Source: JADJRH01 sp046351455
GTDB taxonomy: Bacteria > Myxococcota_A > Polyangia > Polyangiales > Polyangiaceae
NCBI GenBank assembly: GCA_046351455.1
Contig: JAXLYM010000011.1
Span: 124,001 to 188,000, forward strand
Reading direction: 5' to 3'
DNA: 64,000 nucleotides
Made by a program: the position numbers and the translations under genes. Position 1 is the first letter of the stretch; every line of letters begins with the position of its first letter. Under the pieces are notes generated by a model. It was not told where the DNA came from. It ran no database searches and saw only the letters and a list, made by a program, of their open reading frames with translations. This document shows positions 25,336 to 34,901 of the stretch, piece after piece.

Positions 25336-26307
25336 CTAACGGTTGAACGTGATGCGGATCGGCGGCGTCGACTTCGTCGTCGCGTTGCCGTCGGTGTCTT
25401 TTCCGGCGCCGTACTTGCGGGCGAGGGCGCACATGCGGGCCTGCCGTCCGAAGCCCTTGCCGGGCGGCACTTCGGCCGTCACCTGCGCGGATTGCGGCGA
25501 GCCGTCGGGGCGCACCGTCACGATGATCGTGACCTGCGCGTAGTCGATCTGATCGGTGTCGGCCTCGTCCGGGAACGGGCAGTTGGACCACGACGATCCG
25601 CCGATCACCGTCGCGGGCGCGGACATGTCCGGCTTGTTCGAAGGCGGCGGCGGCGGAGGCGCGGTGCCTGTCCCGGTGCCGCCCGATTTCCCGTTCACGT
25701 CGGCGTTCGCGGCGTGCGTGATCGCCGTCGCGGTGCCGGCCGCGGAGCTCTGTCCGCCGAGCGGTCCGTTCGTGTTGTCGCCGGAGACGATGCCCTCGCC
25801 GGTGAGATCCTCGACCTTGCCTGGATCCGTCGGCGCCGTGAGCACCTTCGCCGCTTGCACGGGCGCGGGCTTCTCGTCGTACGGGTCCTGCGGCTTGTCG
25901 ACGGCCTTCGGAGCCTGCTGCACGATCGGCTCTGGATCCGGCGTGGGCGGCGGCTCCTCTTTTGGCTTCTCCGGCTCCGCCTTCTGCTCCGGCGGCTTCA
26001 GATCGATGTCGTACTCCGTCCACAGGAACTCGTGGATCGCGTACCGCATCTGCTCGACGCCCACGCGCAGCTCGTTGAGCGACATGAGCGCGCGCCCGGC
26101 CGCCACGCTGTGCGACCCGAGGCCGATCACGAGGCCGATCAGCGCGCCGTATTTGACCGCGCGGTCGCCGAGCGTCAGCACCGCGCCGAGCGGATCGTCC
26201 CGATCCGCGTGCTGCACGGCGGGCCCCACGAGCATCGCCGCCGGGGCCGAGGACGCGGCGAGGCTCGCGCGATCGCGATCGGAGGAACGTCGGGCGGCAG
26301 GGCTCAC
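25336..26307 (-). CDS. TonB-family energy-transducer-like protein
   Basis: 323 residues. One transmembrane helix is in the first 80 residues (YGALIGLVIGLGSHSVAAG), then the Pro/Glu/Lys-rich periplasmic spacer (PPPTPDPEPIVQQAPK), a Gly/Thr linker, and a C-terminal domain with VTIIVTVRPDGSPQSAQVT and a closing IRITFNR, as in TonB-type C-terminal domains. Its ATG overlaps the ExbD stop by four bases. It should use proton-motive force through the adjacent ExbB/ExbD to energise outer-membrane transport. The long N-terminal cytoplasmic region before the helix is unusual. Confidence 0.82.
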   Translation of the reverse strand: MSPAARRSSDRDRASLAASSAPAAMLVGPAVQHADRDDPLGAVLTLGDRAVKYGALIGLVIGLGSHSVAAGRALMSLNELRVGVEQMRYAIHEFLWTEYDIDLKPPEQKAEPEKPKEEPPPTPDPEPIVQQAPKAVDKPQDPYDEKPAPVQAAKVLTAPTDPGKVEDLTGEGIVSGDNTNGPLGGQSSAAGTATAITHAANADVNGKSGGTGTGTAPPPPPPSNKPDMSAPATVIGGSSWSNCPFPDEADTDQIDYAQVTIIVTVRPDGSPQSAQVTAEVPPGKGFGRQARMCALARKYGAGKDTDGNATTKSTPPIRITFNR

Positions 26308-26767
26308 GGCTTCACGTCCACCGGCGTGGGCGGCGGCTGCACGGCGCCCGGCTCGGGCGGGGTGCTGCTGACGCCGAACGCGATCTTCGAGATGCCGGCC
26401 TGCTTCATCAGATCGAGCACGCGGATCACGCGGCCGTGCTGCACCGCCGTGTCGGCGCGGATGACGGCGCGCAGATCGTTGTTCTTCTGGAACGCCTCCT
26501 TCGCCATCGGGAAGACGGCGTCGTCGTTCGCGATGCGCTTGCCGTCCACCATCGTGGAGCCGTCCTGGTGCAGCTCCACGCCGAACACGAGCTGGATCTG
26601 CTGCCCCTGCGCGGCCTTCGGCAGATCCATCGGCAGCGACTGCGACACGATGATCTTCGCCGTGACCATCATGATGATGAGGAGCACGAGCGTGATGTCG
26701 ACGAGCGGGGTGACGTTGATCCCCGAGACCATCCCGTCGTCGTCGTTGTTGGACGAGCCGCCGCCCA

Positions 26768-26768
<1 letters not shown>
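26304..26768 (-). CDS. exbD: ExbD/TolR family protein
   Basis: 154 residues. A single N-terminal transmembrane helix (LVDITLVLLIIMMVTAKIIV) holds the Asp of the family's proton path. The periplasmic domain reads IRADTAVQHGRVIRVLDLMKQAGISKIAFGV, the expected ExbD/TolR fold. Its start overlaps the ExbB stop by one base. Works with ExbB as the stator-type motor. Whether it acts as Tol or TonB cannot be decided from this gene alone; the following TonB-like gene favours ExbD. Confidence 0.92.
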
Positions 26769-27523
<755 letters not shown>

Positions 27524-27696
27524 CTCGGTACTGGTGCCTTTCGGTGGAGAGCCGGTCGCGCCGCGCCTTCGCTGAGCGCGTCACGTCCGGTATTCGATTC
27601 GGTTGCCTTGTGGGCTTGGGGACGGGATCCGCAATCGCGCAGCACGTTCGCGGGGATGAAGAGGCGCCCCTATTTGCCGTAGGAGCCGTGTCACGG

Positions 27697-28839
27697 CTAG
27701 CCGATTTCGGCTTCGCCGTCCGGCTGAACGGAGCCGTCCGCGCCGGATCGTTCGAGCCCTTCGGTTTGTTCCCGATGCGATCGCGCAACGCTTGCGTCGA
27801 CGAGCTTTACGGTGCGACCGAGGACGGTCGTCGCATAGCCGCCTTTCGGTAGAACGAAGCTGACCACGATCATTTCGCGGCCCGCCTCGCTGTCCGGCAT
27901 CTTTTCGACCGCGCCCTCCGTGACCTCCATGCGCAGCGGCCGGCGCGTGCCCTCACCGAGATGAGCCCACGCGTCGAGCTTGCTCGGATCCTCGATGGCA
28001 CGGGCGAGCACCTCGCGCTCCAGCTCGCCGGGCTTGCCCTCGGGCCATCGCATCTTCTTTCCGAACATCGGCCCGGTCGGAGATAGCTCACCAGCCGAGC
28101 CGCGCGCGATCGCATCCTCCATTTCGAGGCCCGCGAGCGGCACGAGGAACATGCCCCCGGTGTCGTGCTTCTTCGCGAGATCGCCGGGCAGCACGCGCGC
28201 CCACGTGCCGTCGGCCTCGCGCCGCGCGAGCACCTCGTTGAACCACAGCGACTGCAGCGCCGAGAACAGCATCCGCTGCTCGCGCTTGTCGCGGGGCCCG
28301 CGCGTCTTGCCCGCGAGCCACTCGATCGCGCGCGCCGGGTTACTGCCGTCCCGCCCGAAGCGCTGCGGCCCGAAGGCGTTCGGCACGCCCGAAGCGAACG
28401 AGCGCCGGATCCCTTCGATCACGCCGTCCGCCGCGGACGCCTCGATCCCGCGCAGCGCGATGCGGAAGCGGTTCCCTTCGAGGTGGCCGGGCTTCAGCTT
28501 GTTACCGTGCCGCGACACCGAGAGGATCTCGATCCCGTCGAGCGTCGCCGCGGCGAGCAGCGCGGCCGGATCCTTCGCGATCGGGAGCTGGAACGACGCC
28601 GTCTGGGTGGTGACGGCGTGCCGGTCCTTCATGCCGGCGAACCCGGCGTCCCGCGCGTCGGCGCCGAGCGCTCGGGCGATGCGCTTCACCGCCTCGGGGG
28701 TGGTGAGGTCCGTCTTGCGGAAGGTGATGTAGGCGTGCTCCCCGGCCCCGCTCGGCGCGTAGGCGGCGATCTCGTCGACCACGAAATCTTGGGGGGTGAG
28801 GCGGAGCGTCGCGGCCGGCAGCTCTGTGATTTTCGACAT
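27697..28839 (-). CDS. truD: tRNA pseudouridine synthase D (TruD)
   Basis: 380 residues from the ATG at 28839 (MSKITELPAATLRLTPQDF). TruD makes pseudouridine at position 13 of tRNA-Glu and others. The FAGMKDRHAVTTQ motif (Asp72 as the catalytic residue) and the NAFGPQRFGRDG motif near 155 are diagnostic, and VDEIAAYAPSGAGEHAYITF matches the N-terminus. Longer in-frame sequence upstream is unlikely coding. Divergent from the FGE-domain gene. Confidence 0.93.
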   Translation of the reverse strand: MSKITELPAATLRLTPQDFVVDEIAAYAPSGAGEHAYITFRKTDLTTPEAVKRIARALGADARDAGFAGMKDRHAVTTQTASFQLPIAKDPAALLAAATLDGIEILSVSRHGNKLKPGHLEGNRFRIALRGIEASAADGVIEGIRRSFASGVPNAFGPQRFGRDGSNPARAIEWLAGKTRGPRDKREQRMLFSALQSLWFNEVLARREADGTWARVLPGDLAKKHDTGGMFLVPLAGLEMEDAIARGSAGELSPTGPMFGKKMRWPEGKPGELEREVLARAIEDPSKLDAWAHLGEGTRRPLRMEVTEGAVEKMPDSEAGREMIVVSFVLPKGGYATTVLGRTVKLVDASVARSHREQTEGLERSGADGSVQPDGEAEIG

Positions 28840-28963
28840 ATTCGAAGAAGACCGCGACGAATTTGGCACGATCGACGTCGGACTGCTAAGGCCTTCTGCG
28901 CCCGGTCCGTTTGTAGCATCATCGGTCCGTCCGTACGCCTTAGGAGCTCTTCGCGAACGACCC

Positions 28964-29731
28964 ATGAGGACGCTGGACAACTTCGTACAGAAGCTCGTTC
29001 GATCTCCCGCGCTCGTCGCCGGACTCGGCGTGGCGCTCTTGATCGTGGCCCTGCCGGATCCGAAAGGCGCGGAGGCCAAAGGCAAGACGTGCCCTGACGG
29101 CATGGCCTCGATCGCCGGCAAGTACTGCATCGATCAGTACGAGGCCAGCGTGGTCGAGATCACCGGCAAGGAGACGAAGGCGCACTCGCCGTACAAAGGC
29201 GTCGAGAGCGTCAAGGTGAAGGCCGTCTCGAAGAAGGGCGTCATCCCGCAGGCGCACATCTCGAAGGAGCAGGCGGACGCGGCGTGCAAGGCGGCCGGCA
29301 AGCGCCTCTGCACCGACGAAGAGTGGATCGGCGCCTGCAAAGGGAAGAAGCCAACGACGTACCCGTACGGTGACGATCGCAAGGCGGGGCGGTGCAACGA
29401 CAGCGGCGTCTCTTCCTTCAACCACTACTACGGGGAGAACGGCAACGCGGCCCCGCAGAGCGCGTTCACGTGGGCGAACATGAACGACGAGCGCCTGAAC
29501 CAGCTGAAGGGCACCGTCGCGAAGACCGGCTCGTTCTCGAAGTGCAAGAACAGCTATCAGGTCTACGACATGGTCGGGAACCTGCACGAGTGGACGGCGG
29601 CGACGAACGGCACGTTCCGCGGCGGTTACTACCTCGACACGAAGATCAACGGCGAGGGCTGCAACTACCGCACGACCGCGCACGGCGCGAAGTACCACGA
29701 CTACTCGACCGGCTTCCGCTGCTGTAAGTGA
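28964..29731 (+). CDS. FGE-sulfatase (SUMF1-type) domain protein, exported
   Basis: 255 residues from the ATG at 28964. An N-terminal hydrophobic segment (LVAGLGVALLIVALP) acts as signal or anchor. The rest is an FGE-type fold: PDGMASIAGKYCIDQYEAS, KRLCTDEEWIGAC, TYPYGDD, MVGNLHEWTAATNG, and a terminal GFRCCK. These family proteins (also called SUMF1 domain) are often not true formylglycine-generating enzymes, and the Cys pair of the active enzyme is not obviously placed. A ligand-binding or modified role is likely. The ribosome site is weak. Confidence 0.82.
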   Translation: MRTLDNFVQKLVRSPALVAGLGVALLIVALPDPKGAEAKGKTCPDGMASIAGKYCIDQYEASVVEITGKETKAHSPYKGVESVKVKAVSKKGVIPQAHISKEQADAACKAAGKRLCTDEEWIGACKGKKPTTYPYGDDRKAGRCNDSGVSSFNHYYGENGNAAPQSAFTWANMNDERLNQLKGTVAKTGSFSKCKNSYQVYDMVGNLHEWTAATNGTFRGGYYLDTKINGEGCNYRTTAHGAKYHDYSTGFRCCK

Positions 29732-29735
29732 GCGC

Positions 29736-31370
29736 TCAGGCGACGGGCGTGGGGTGCGGGCGCGACGCCTCTAGCAGCGGCATGTCGACGTAGAACGTGG
29801 TGCCGCGGCCGCGCACGGAGTCGAAGCCGACGTGGCCTCCGTGCTGCTCCACCAGGAGCTTCACGATCGAGAGGCCGAGGCCCGTGCCGGAGAGGCGCAT
29901 GTTGCCCGTCGAGGCCTGCGCGAACTTCTCGAACACGCGCGCGCGGAACTCCTCCGGGATGCCGGGGCCGCGGTCCGTCACCGTCACGCGCACGAGGCGG
30001 CCGCGGCGCGTGATGTCGATGTCCACGGTGTCGCCCGCGGGCGAGTACTTCACCGCGTTCGACAGGAGGTTCACGAGCACCTGCACCCAGCGCTCGAAGT
30101 CGACCTGCACCATCGCGGTCTGCGCCGTCTCCGCCACGCGGAACGAGACGCCGTACTCCGAGGCGACGGGGCTCGTCAGCTCCACCGCGCGGTTCACGAC
30201 GGCGAGCAGATCCGTCGCCTCGGGCCGCAGCTCCAGGGCGCCGGACTCCAGGCGGTGGATGTCGAGGATGTCGTTCACGATGCGCAGCAGGCGCTCGGTG
30301 TTGGAGTGCGCGATGTGCACGAGCTCCCCGAGGCCTTCGGGCACGCGCCCGGCGACGCCGCCCGTCGCGAGGCCGAGCGCGCCGCGGATCGCGGTGAGCG
30401 GCGTGCGCAGCTCGTGGCTCACCATCGACACGAAGTCGTCCTTCATCCGATCGATGGCGCGCTGCTCGGTGATGTCGCGCGCGATGAAGGCGTACCCCGA
30501 GAGCTGCCCGTCCTCTTGCACGACGCGCGCGGCCACGAGGAGCCCCGGGAACGAGCCGCCCGACGAGCGCCGCATGCTCCACGTGTGCTCCACCGGCGCG
30601 TCGCCGACGCACTCCGCGACGAGCACGTTGAACCCCTGGATCGGCCGGCCCAAGCTCGCGGTGAGCTGCGCCCCGAGGAGCTTCACCTCGCGCGCGTCGA
30701 GGAACGCGAGCGGCGTGAGGCCGCCCGCCTCCTGCGCGGAGATGCCGAACACGCGCTCGGCGCCCTCGTTGAAGAGGGTGATGCGGCCGTTCGTGTCGGT
30801 GCCGATGATCGCGAACGTGGTGGCGGCCTTGAGGAGGCCCTTCAGCATCGAAAGCGCGCCGATCTGCGCCGCGTGCATGCCGCGCAGATCCTCGATGCGG
30901 GTGTTGAGCTCGACCTGGTTCTTCACCTGGTTCGCGAGCGCGACGAACGTCTTCTTCTCGGCGTCGGTGAGGGCGCGTGGGCGGCGATCGATGAGGACGA
31001 GGGCCCCGCGCGCGACGCCGTCGGTCGTGACGATCGGCACGCCGGCGAACATGCGCACGCCGTCCTTCGCGGCGACCAGCGGCACGTGCGCGAGCATGTC
31101 GACCTTGCGCGCGTCCTCCGCGAACGATGGGCCCGCCTGGAGCATCGCGTACGCGCACAGGGCCGCGTGCTCGCGCGCCTCCGCGGGCGTGACGCCGACC
31201 ACGGTGCGCAGCCAGCCGTCGCTCGGGTGCACGAAGCCCGCGAAGCACCGCTCCGCGCCGAGGAGCTGCGCCGTGAGCGTCACCAGATCCTCGATGCTCC
31301 GCTCCGCGATCCCCTCCAGGCGCTCGTAGCGCAGGATGGTGCTCGGGCTGAGGCGAGGGGGCGCGGCCAT
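29736..31370 (-). CDS. GAF-PAS hybrid sensor histidine kinase
   Basis: 544 residues from the ATG at 31370. GAF-like domain at about 20-170 (LEGIAERSIEDLVTL onward), PAS at about 185-310 (IIGTDTNGRITLFNEGAER) with a following short PAC motif, HisKA with the phospho-acceptor His319 in FVSMVSHELRTPL, and a HATPase_c domain with NLLSNAVKYSP, DRGPGIPEEF and GTGLGLSIVKLL. No transmembrane helix or receiver domain is visible, so it is a soluble kinase needing a separate response regulator, which is not next to it. The ligand of the GAF domain is unknown. Confidence 0.95.
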   Translation of the reverse strand: MAAPPRLSPSTILRYERLEGIAERSIEDLVTLTAQLLGAERCFAGFVHPSDGWLRTVVGVTPAEAREHAALCAYAMLQAGPSFAEDARKVDMLAHVPLVAAKDGVRMFAGVPIVTTDGVARGALVLIDRRPRALTDAEKKTFVALANQVKNQVELNTRIEDLRGMHAAQIGALSMLKGLLKAATTFAIIGTDTNGRITLFNEGAERVFGISAQEAGGLTPLAFLDAREVKLLGAQLTASLGRPIQGFNVLVAECVGDAPVEHTWSMRRSSGGSFPGLLVAARVVQEDGQLSGYAFIARDITEQRAIDRMKDDFVSMVSHELRTPLTAIRGALGLATGGVAGRVPEGLGELVHIAHSNTERLLRIVNDILDIHRLESGALELRPEATDLLAVVNRAVELTSPVASEYGVSFRVAETAQTAMVQVDFERWVQVLVNLLSNAVKYSPAGDTVDIDITRRGRLVRVTVTDRGPGIPEEFRARVFEKFAQASTGNMRLSGTGLGLSIVKLLVEQHGGHVGFDSVRGRGTTFYVDMPLLEASRPHPTPVA

Positions 31371-31459
31371 GGATAAGCGGTCTGAGACTAGCAGAGGCTT
31401 TTTGCCGACGGGCGCACCATCGCGCGACGTGCGGCGGAGCACGTGGAGCGACGCTCCCC

Positions 31460-31549
31460 GCGCGCTGGATCAGGCTTCCCGCGCGCTGGATCAGGCTCTC
31501 TGCGTGGGGTGACTCTCCCCGCGCGTTGACTCAGGTTCCGCGCGCTGGG
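31460..31549. repeat. Degenerate tandem repeat, about 21 bp unit
   Basis: Repeats of GCGCGCTGGATCAGGCT begin at 31460 and 31481 (21 bp apart), with further diverged copies near 31521 and 31540. Lies between the histidine kinase start and the stop of the next gene. Confidence 0.6.
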
Positions 31550-33444
31550 CGGCGGCGCTCGTGGAACCATACGCGCGCCTTGTTCATCTTCGCGCGCTGG
31601 TCACCGCCCGCGTGGCGCCGACATGTCGAGGCCTCGTCGCTGCCTTTGGGGGCGCCCCACCGAGCTTCGGGGCAGTCGTTCGGGTTGTACGCCATCTCCA
31701 GGTCGGCCGCGCGCGACGCCACGTCGGCCAGCGAGAGCGAGAACGTGGAGCCGTCGCTCCGGGTGTACGTCACCTTGCGTTTGTCGAGCTCGGCCGAGAG
31801 CAGCGCCGCGAGGGCCGCGCGCACCTCTTCGGGCTTCTTTCCGGCCGGCATCGCGAACCGGCTCGCGCGCCGCTCCACGCGCTCGGGGAAGCCGCGCACG
31901 ATGTCGATCGCGATGAGGAGCCGCAGATCGCGCGAGGGCGTGGAGAAATCCTCCCACGGCCCGGTCGTCTCGAAGATCTCGGCGCCGTCCGGCATGTCGA
32001 TGCGGGCGTTGCCTTTCTGGAAGTACTCGACGCCGTTCTGCACGCTCTTCACGCGCCCGCGCACCTGCTCTTCGAGCGCGTCGATCGTCTCCAGCAGCGC
32101 GCGCTCCGGATCCATCGGCTCGGGGGAGAGCGCGTCCTCGACCTTGTCGTAGAAGTCGTCGACGGTGCCCGCGTACTGGTCCAGCCCGAAGTCGCCGTAG
32201 TCGGGGTGCTTCGCGATCTCGTCGTTCTTGAGCGGGTGTTGCCGGCCCTCCAGCGAGATCGGCCGGAACCGCTTGAAGCCCGCGCCGCCGAGCATCGGAT
32301 CGAGCGCGAAGAGGAAGTTGCCGCGCCAGAATCGGCGCCGCGCCACGGTGCCGTCCGGCTGTCCGTCGACGGCGAGGAGGATGCCGCCGCGCTCCTTCGT
32401 CTGCGCGATGCGCTTCACGACGATGAGCACGTGCCCGTACGGATCGGCGAAGATCGTCCCCGGCCGCAGCGACGACGCGGTGAGCGGCACCGGGTAGTAG
32501 TCGCCGTCGTCGGAGGAGCCGGGCACGCGCCCGTTGCCGGAGTGGACGGCGTCGGCGAGCGTGGTGCGGAGGAAATTCCCGAACGCGCGCGGCGGATCGT
32601 TCGGCGGCTCGGCGTGGACGTCGCGGACGGTGCGCCACTTCACGCAGCGCGGCGGTCCCTCGGGGCCGCCCCGCGTGCAGCCCGAGTACGCGAACGGCAG
32701 CTTCAGCTTGAAGGCGAAGTACGCGCGCAGGAAATAGGGCAGATCCGCGCAGTCGGGGTCGATCGCGACGCCCTTCTTGCCGCCGTCGTCTTCGCCGAGG
32801 CCGAGGTGGTCGTGGAGGAAGTTGCGCGCCGGATCGCGCAGCACGTCGTGGAGCACGGGCCACGAGAGCTGCTCGTCGAGCGGCGCGTCGAACAGCTTCT
32901 CGATCCAGGCCGAGAACAGGTCTTCGGTGGCGCGCGTCCACTCGGCCTCGGCCTTCCAGACGCGCTGGTTGTACGTCGGTTTGTACGGCTCGACCTCGGC
33001 GACGACCTTCGCGTCCTTGCAGCCGAGCAGCGCGCCGCCGTCCTCGATCGTCGCGCGCACGGGGCCTTCGGGCGCGGCGGCGATCTCGGCGAACCAGAAG
33101 AACGGCGGCCCGCCGCGACGTTCGCCGGTCGCGAGCGTCTTGCCGGATCTGTCGCGCACGACGAGCGCGCCCTTCGCTTCGATCTCGCTCACCGCGACGA
33201 CGCGCAGCGGTTTGCCGGCGACCGGCGTCTCCGGGGACGTGAGCACGAGCAACCCGTGCCCGGAGTCGCACCCCGCGCTCGGCGGCGGCGCTTCCGGGGC
33301 GCTCGCGGTGGTCGCGGCAGAGGCGGCGATCGTGGCGGTGGCAGCGGCGGTGGTGGCCGAGGTCTCGGCACCGGACGAGGAGCCGTTGCTCGCGCACGTC
33401 GGGATCGCGAGCGCGGAGAGGAGAAAGAGCACCGCGGCGCGCAC
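31531..33444 (-). CDS. Lipoprotein of unknown family with papain-like active-site pattern
   Basis: 637 residues from a GTG at 33444; an ATG at 33531 would add 29 residues but lengthens the signal sequence. The N-terminus VRAAVLFLLSALAIPTCAS is a lipoprotein signal. A Ser/Thr/Ala-rich linker follows. The core contains DPDCADLPYFLRAYFAF (Cys232) and, 106 residues later, GTIFADPYGHVLIVV (His338). Cys in a helix start plus His at a strand after a Gly/Pro turn is the arrangement seen in NlpC/P60- and transglutaminase-like peptidases. That is an inference from spacing. Later parts contain a WRGNFLFALDP motif. Transcribed divergently from the cupredoxin gene. Confidence 0.7.
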   Translation of the reverse strand: MRAAVLFLLSALAIPTCASNGSSSGAETSATTAAATATIAASAATTASAPEAPPPSAGCDSGHGLLVLTSPETPVAGKPLRVVAVSEIEAKGALVVRDRSGKTLATGERRGGPPFFWFAEIAAAPEGPVRATIEDGGALLGCKDAKVVAEVEPYKPTYNQRVWKAEAEWTRATEDLFSAWIEKLFDAPLDEQLSWPVLHDVLRDPARNFLHDHLGLGEDDGGKKGVAIDPDCADLPYFLRAYFAFKLKLPFAYSGCTRGGPEGPPRCVKWRTVRDVHAEPPNDPPRAFGNFLRTTLADAVHSGNGRVPGSSDDGDYYPVPLTASSLRPGTIFADPYGHVLIVVKRIAQTKERGGILLAVDGQPDGTVARRRFWRGNFLFALDPMLGGAGFKRFRPISLEGRQHPLKNDEIAKHPDYGDFGLDQYAGTVDDFYDKVEDALSPEPMDPERALLETIDALEEQVRGRVKSVQNGVEYFQKGNARIDMPDGAEIFETTGPWEDFSTPSRDLRLLIAIDIVRGFPERVERRASRFAMPAGKKPEEVRAALAALLSAELDKRKVTYTRSDGSTFSLSLADVASRAADLEMAYNPNDCPEARWGAPKGSDEASTCRRHAGGDQRAKMNKARVWFHERRRPARGT

Positions 33445-33529
33445 GGCCTTCGAATACCGCGGACGGCCGGCGGGGCAAAGGAAGCGGCGGCCCGGCGGCG
33501 CCCGCTTGACGCAGAGCGGTCCGTTTGTC

Positions 33530-33943
33530 ATGGGCTCGCGCGTGAAGAACCTCTCGATCCTCTGCGCCTCTCTCCTCCTCGGTTCGCTCGCGCTCGGCTG
33601 CGGCAAGTCCAACGATGCGAACGCGAAGCCGGCGGCGTCGGGGAGCACGGCCGCGGCTCCGGCGGAGGCGCCCGCGGGGCGCGTCGTCGAGGTGAAGGTG
33701 ACGAACAAAGGGTTCGAGCCGAAGGTGATCGAGGCCAAGAAGGGCGAGACGATCAGCCTCAAGCTCACGCGCGAGACCGAGAGCGAGTGCCTCAAGGCGA
33801 TGGCGATCCCGTCGCTGAAGATCGAGAAGGACCTGCCGCTCAACCAGCCCGTCATCGTCAACGTGAAGGCCGACAACGAAGGGACGATCGGCTTTCAGTG
33901 CTGGATGGCGATGTTCAAGGGCGAGATCGACGTGAAGAACTGA
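33530..33943 (+). CDS. Cupredoxin-like lipoprotein
   Basis: 137 residues. A lipoprotein signal ends LALGCGKSN. The body has VVEVKVTNKGFEPKVIEAKK, then CLKAMAIPSLKIEK, and FQCWMAMFKGEIDV, matching the cupredoxin_1 pattern (PF13473-like), a plastocyanin-type beta sandwich. The copper-binding His set is not obvious: the Cys residues at positions 84 and 123 and Met residues are present, so metal binding is uncertain. Periplasmic, lipid-anchored. Its ATG lies on the same few bases as the alternative minus-strand ATG of the neighbour. Confidence 0.78.
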   Translation: MGSRVKNLSILCASLLLGSLALGCGKSNDANAKPAASGSTAAAPAEAPAGRVVEVKVTNKGFEPKVIEAKKGETISLKLTRETESECLKAMAIPSLKIEKDLPLNQPVIVNVKADNEGTIGFQCWMAMFKGEIDVKN

Positions 33944-33964
33944 AGTTACCGTTCGCCTCACCCC

Positions 33965-34144
33965 TGGTGCACGCGCCGGGAACCCCTGGTGCACACGCCG
34001 GAGCTCCTGGTGCACACGCCGGAGCTCCTGGTGCCATCGTCGGCGGCCGTTGGTGCCATCGTCGGCGGCCGTTGGTGCAATCGTCGGCGGCCGTTGGTGC
34101 AATCGTCGGCGGCCGTTGGTGCAACCGTCGGCGGCCGTTGGTGC
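33965..34144. repeat. Tandem repeat array, 21-22 bp unit
   Basis: TGGTGC marks unit starts at 33965, 33987, 34008, 34029, 34051, 34073, 34095, 34117 and 34139. Early units read TGGTGCACACGCCGGAGCTC, later ones TGGTGCAATCGTCGGCGGCC. Lies between two convergent stops (33943 and 34161). Confidence 0.9.
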
Positions 34145-34160
34145 GCGCGCATGACGGGGG

Positions 34161-34901
34161 TCAGCGGCCGAATTCGATCGGGAACGAGACGACCGCGGCG
34201 CTGCCCTTCGAGGGGAACTGCATCGTGCGGACCTTGCCGAGCACGCAGGAGTCGACCTGGTTGCTGTGGGTCGTGCTGGAGGTCACCTCGGCCGCGGCCA
34301 CCGTGCCCGTGGGGCCGATCGCGACGCGCAGGCTGACCGCGCCGCTGAAGTTGGCGCCGCCGAGGTCGTAGCAGTCGCGCAGCGCCGACGATTTGCCCAG
34401 GATCGTCGCGCGCACCTCCGCCTCCGTGAGGCCGCTCGCGGAGTCGACGACCGCGCCGCGCACGCCGTTCGGCAGCTCCGGCGGCGGCGTCGTCATCGGC
34501 GAAGGCTTCTTCTCGGGCGGCACCGTCCCACCGTCCGACTTGTAGCCCTTCTCGTTCTTGCTGGCCGTCTTCGTCGGGCCACCCGCGGGCGGCGTGCTCG
34601 TCGTCGTCGGCTCCGTCGTGGGGGGCGGCGGCGCCGCTGCGATCTCCGCGCGCGTGACGTCCCCGATCCGCATGAAGCTGGCCTCCGCCTCCGCGCTGGG
34701 CGCCGCGCTGGCCGCGGGCGAGATGGTCTGCATCAGGCCGCCCGTCGCCTCGCCGCCTCCGTTCGGCGGCTCCTTTTGATCGAAGGGAGTCGCCGCGCCT
34801 CCGCACGCCGCGAGGCCGCCCGCGACGAGGGCCAGAGCTGCGATCGCGAACGGGGCGACGACGAGAGCGGTGCGCGGCATCGGGCGAGAGAACGAAGGCA
34901 T
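34161..34901 (-). CDS. Lipoprotein with AgmX/PglI C-terminal domain
   Basis: 246 residues from the ATG at 34901. The signal ends GGLAACGG (lipobox Cys). A long Pro/Thr/Ala/Glu-rich linker follows. The C-terminal domain has RATILGKSSALRDCYDLGG, LRVAIGPTGTVAAAEVTSS and CVLGKVRTMQFP, the pattern of the AgmX/PglI C-terminal domain found in myxobacterial motility and glycosylation-associated proteins. Two Cys in that domain probably pair. Its ATG overlaps the stop of the upstream GT39-like gene by one base (TGATG), so the genes are coupled. Confidence 0.85.
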   Translation of the reverse strand: MPSFSRPMPRTALVVAPFAIAALALVAGGLAACGGAATPFDQKEPPNGGGEATGGLMQTISPAASAAPSAEAEASFMRIGDVTRAEIAAAPPPPTTEPTTTSTPPAGGPTKTASKNEKGYKSDGGTVPPEKKPSPMTTPPPELPNGVRGAVVDSASGLTEAEVRATILGKSSALRDCYDLGGANFSGAVSLRVAIGPTGTVAAAEVTSSTTHSNQVDSCVLGKVRTMQFPSKGSAAVVSFPIEFGR

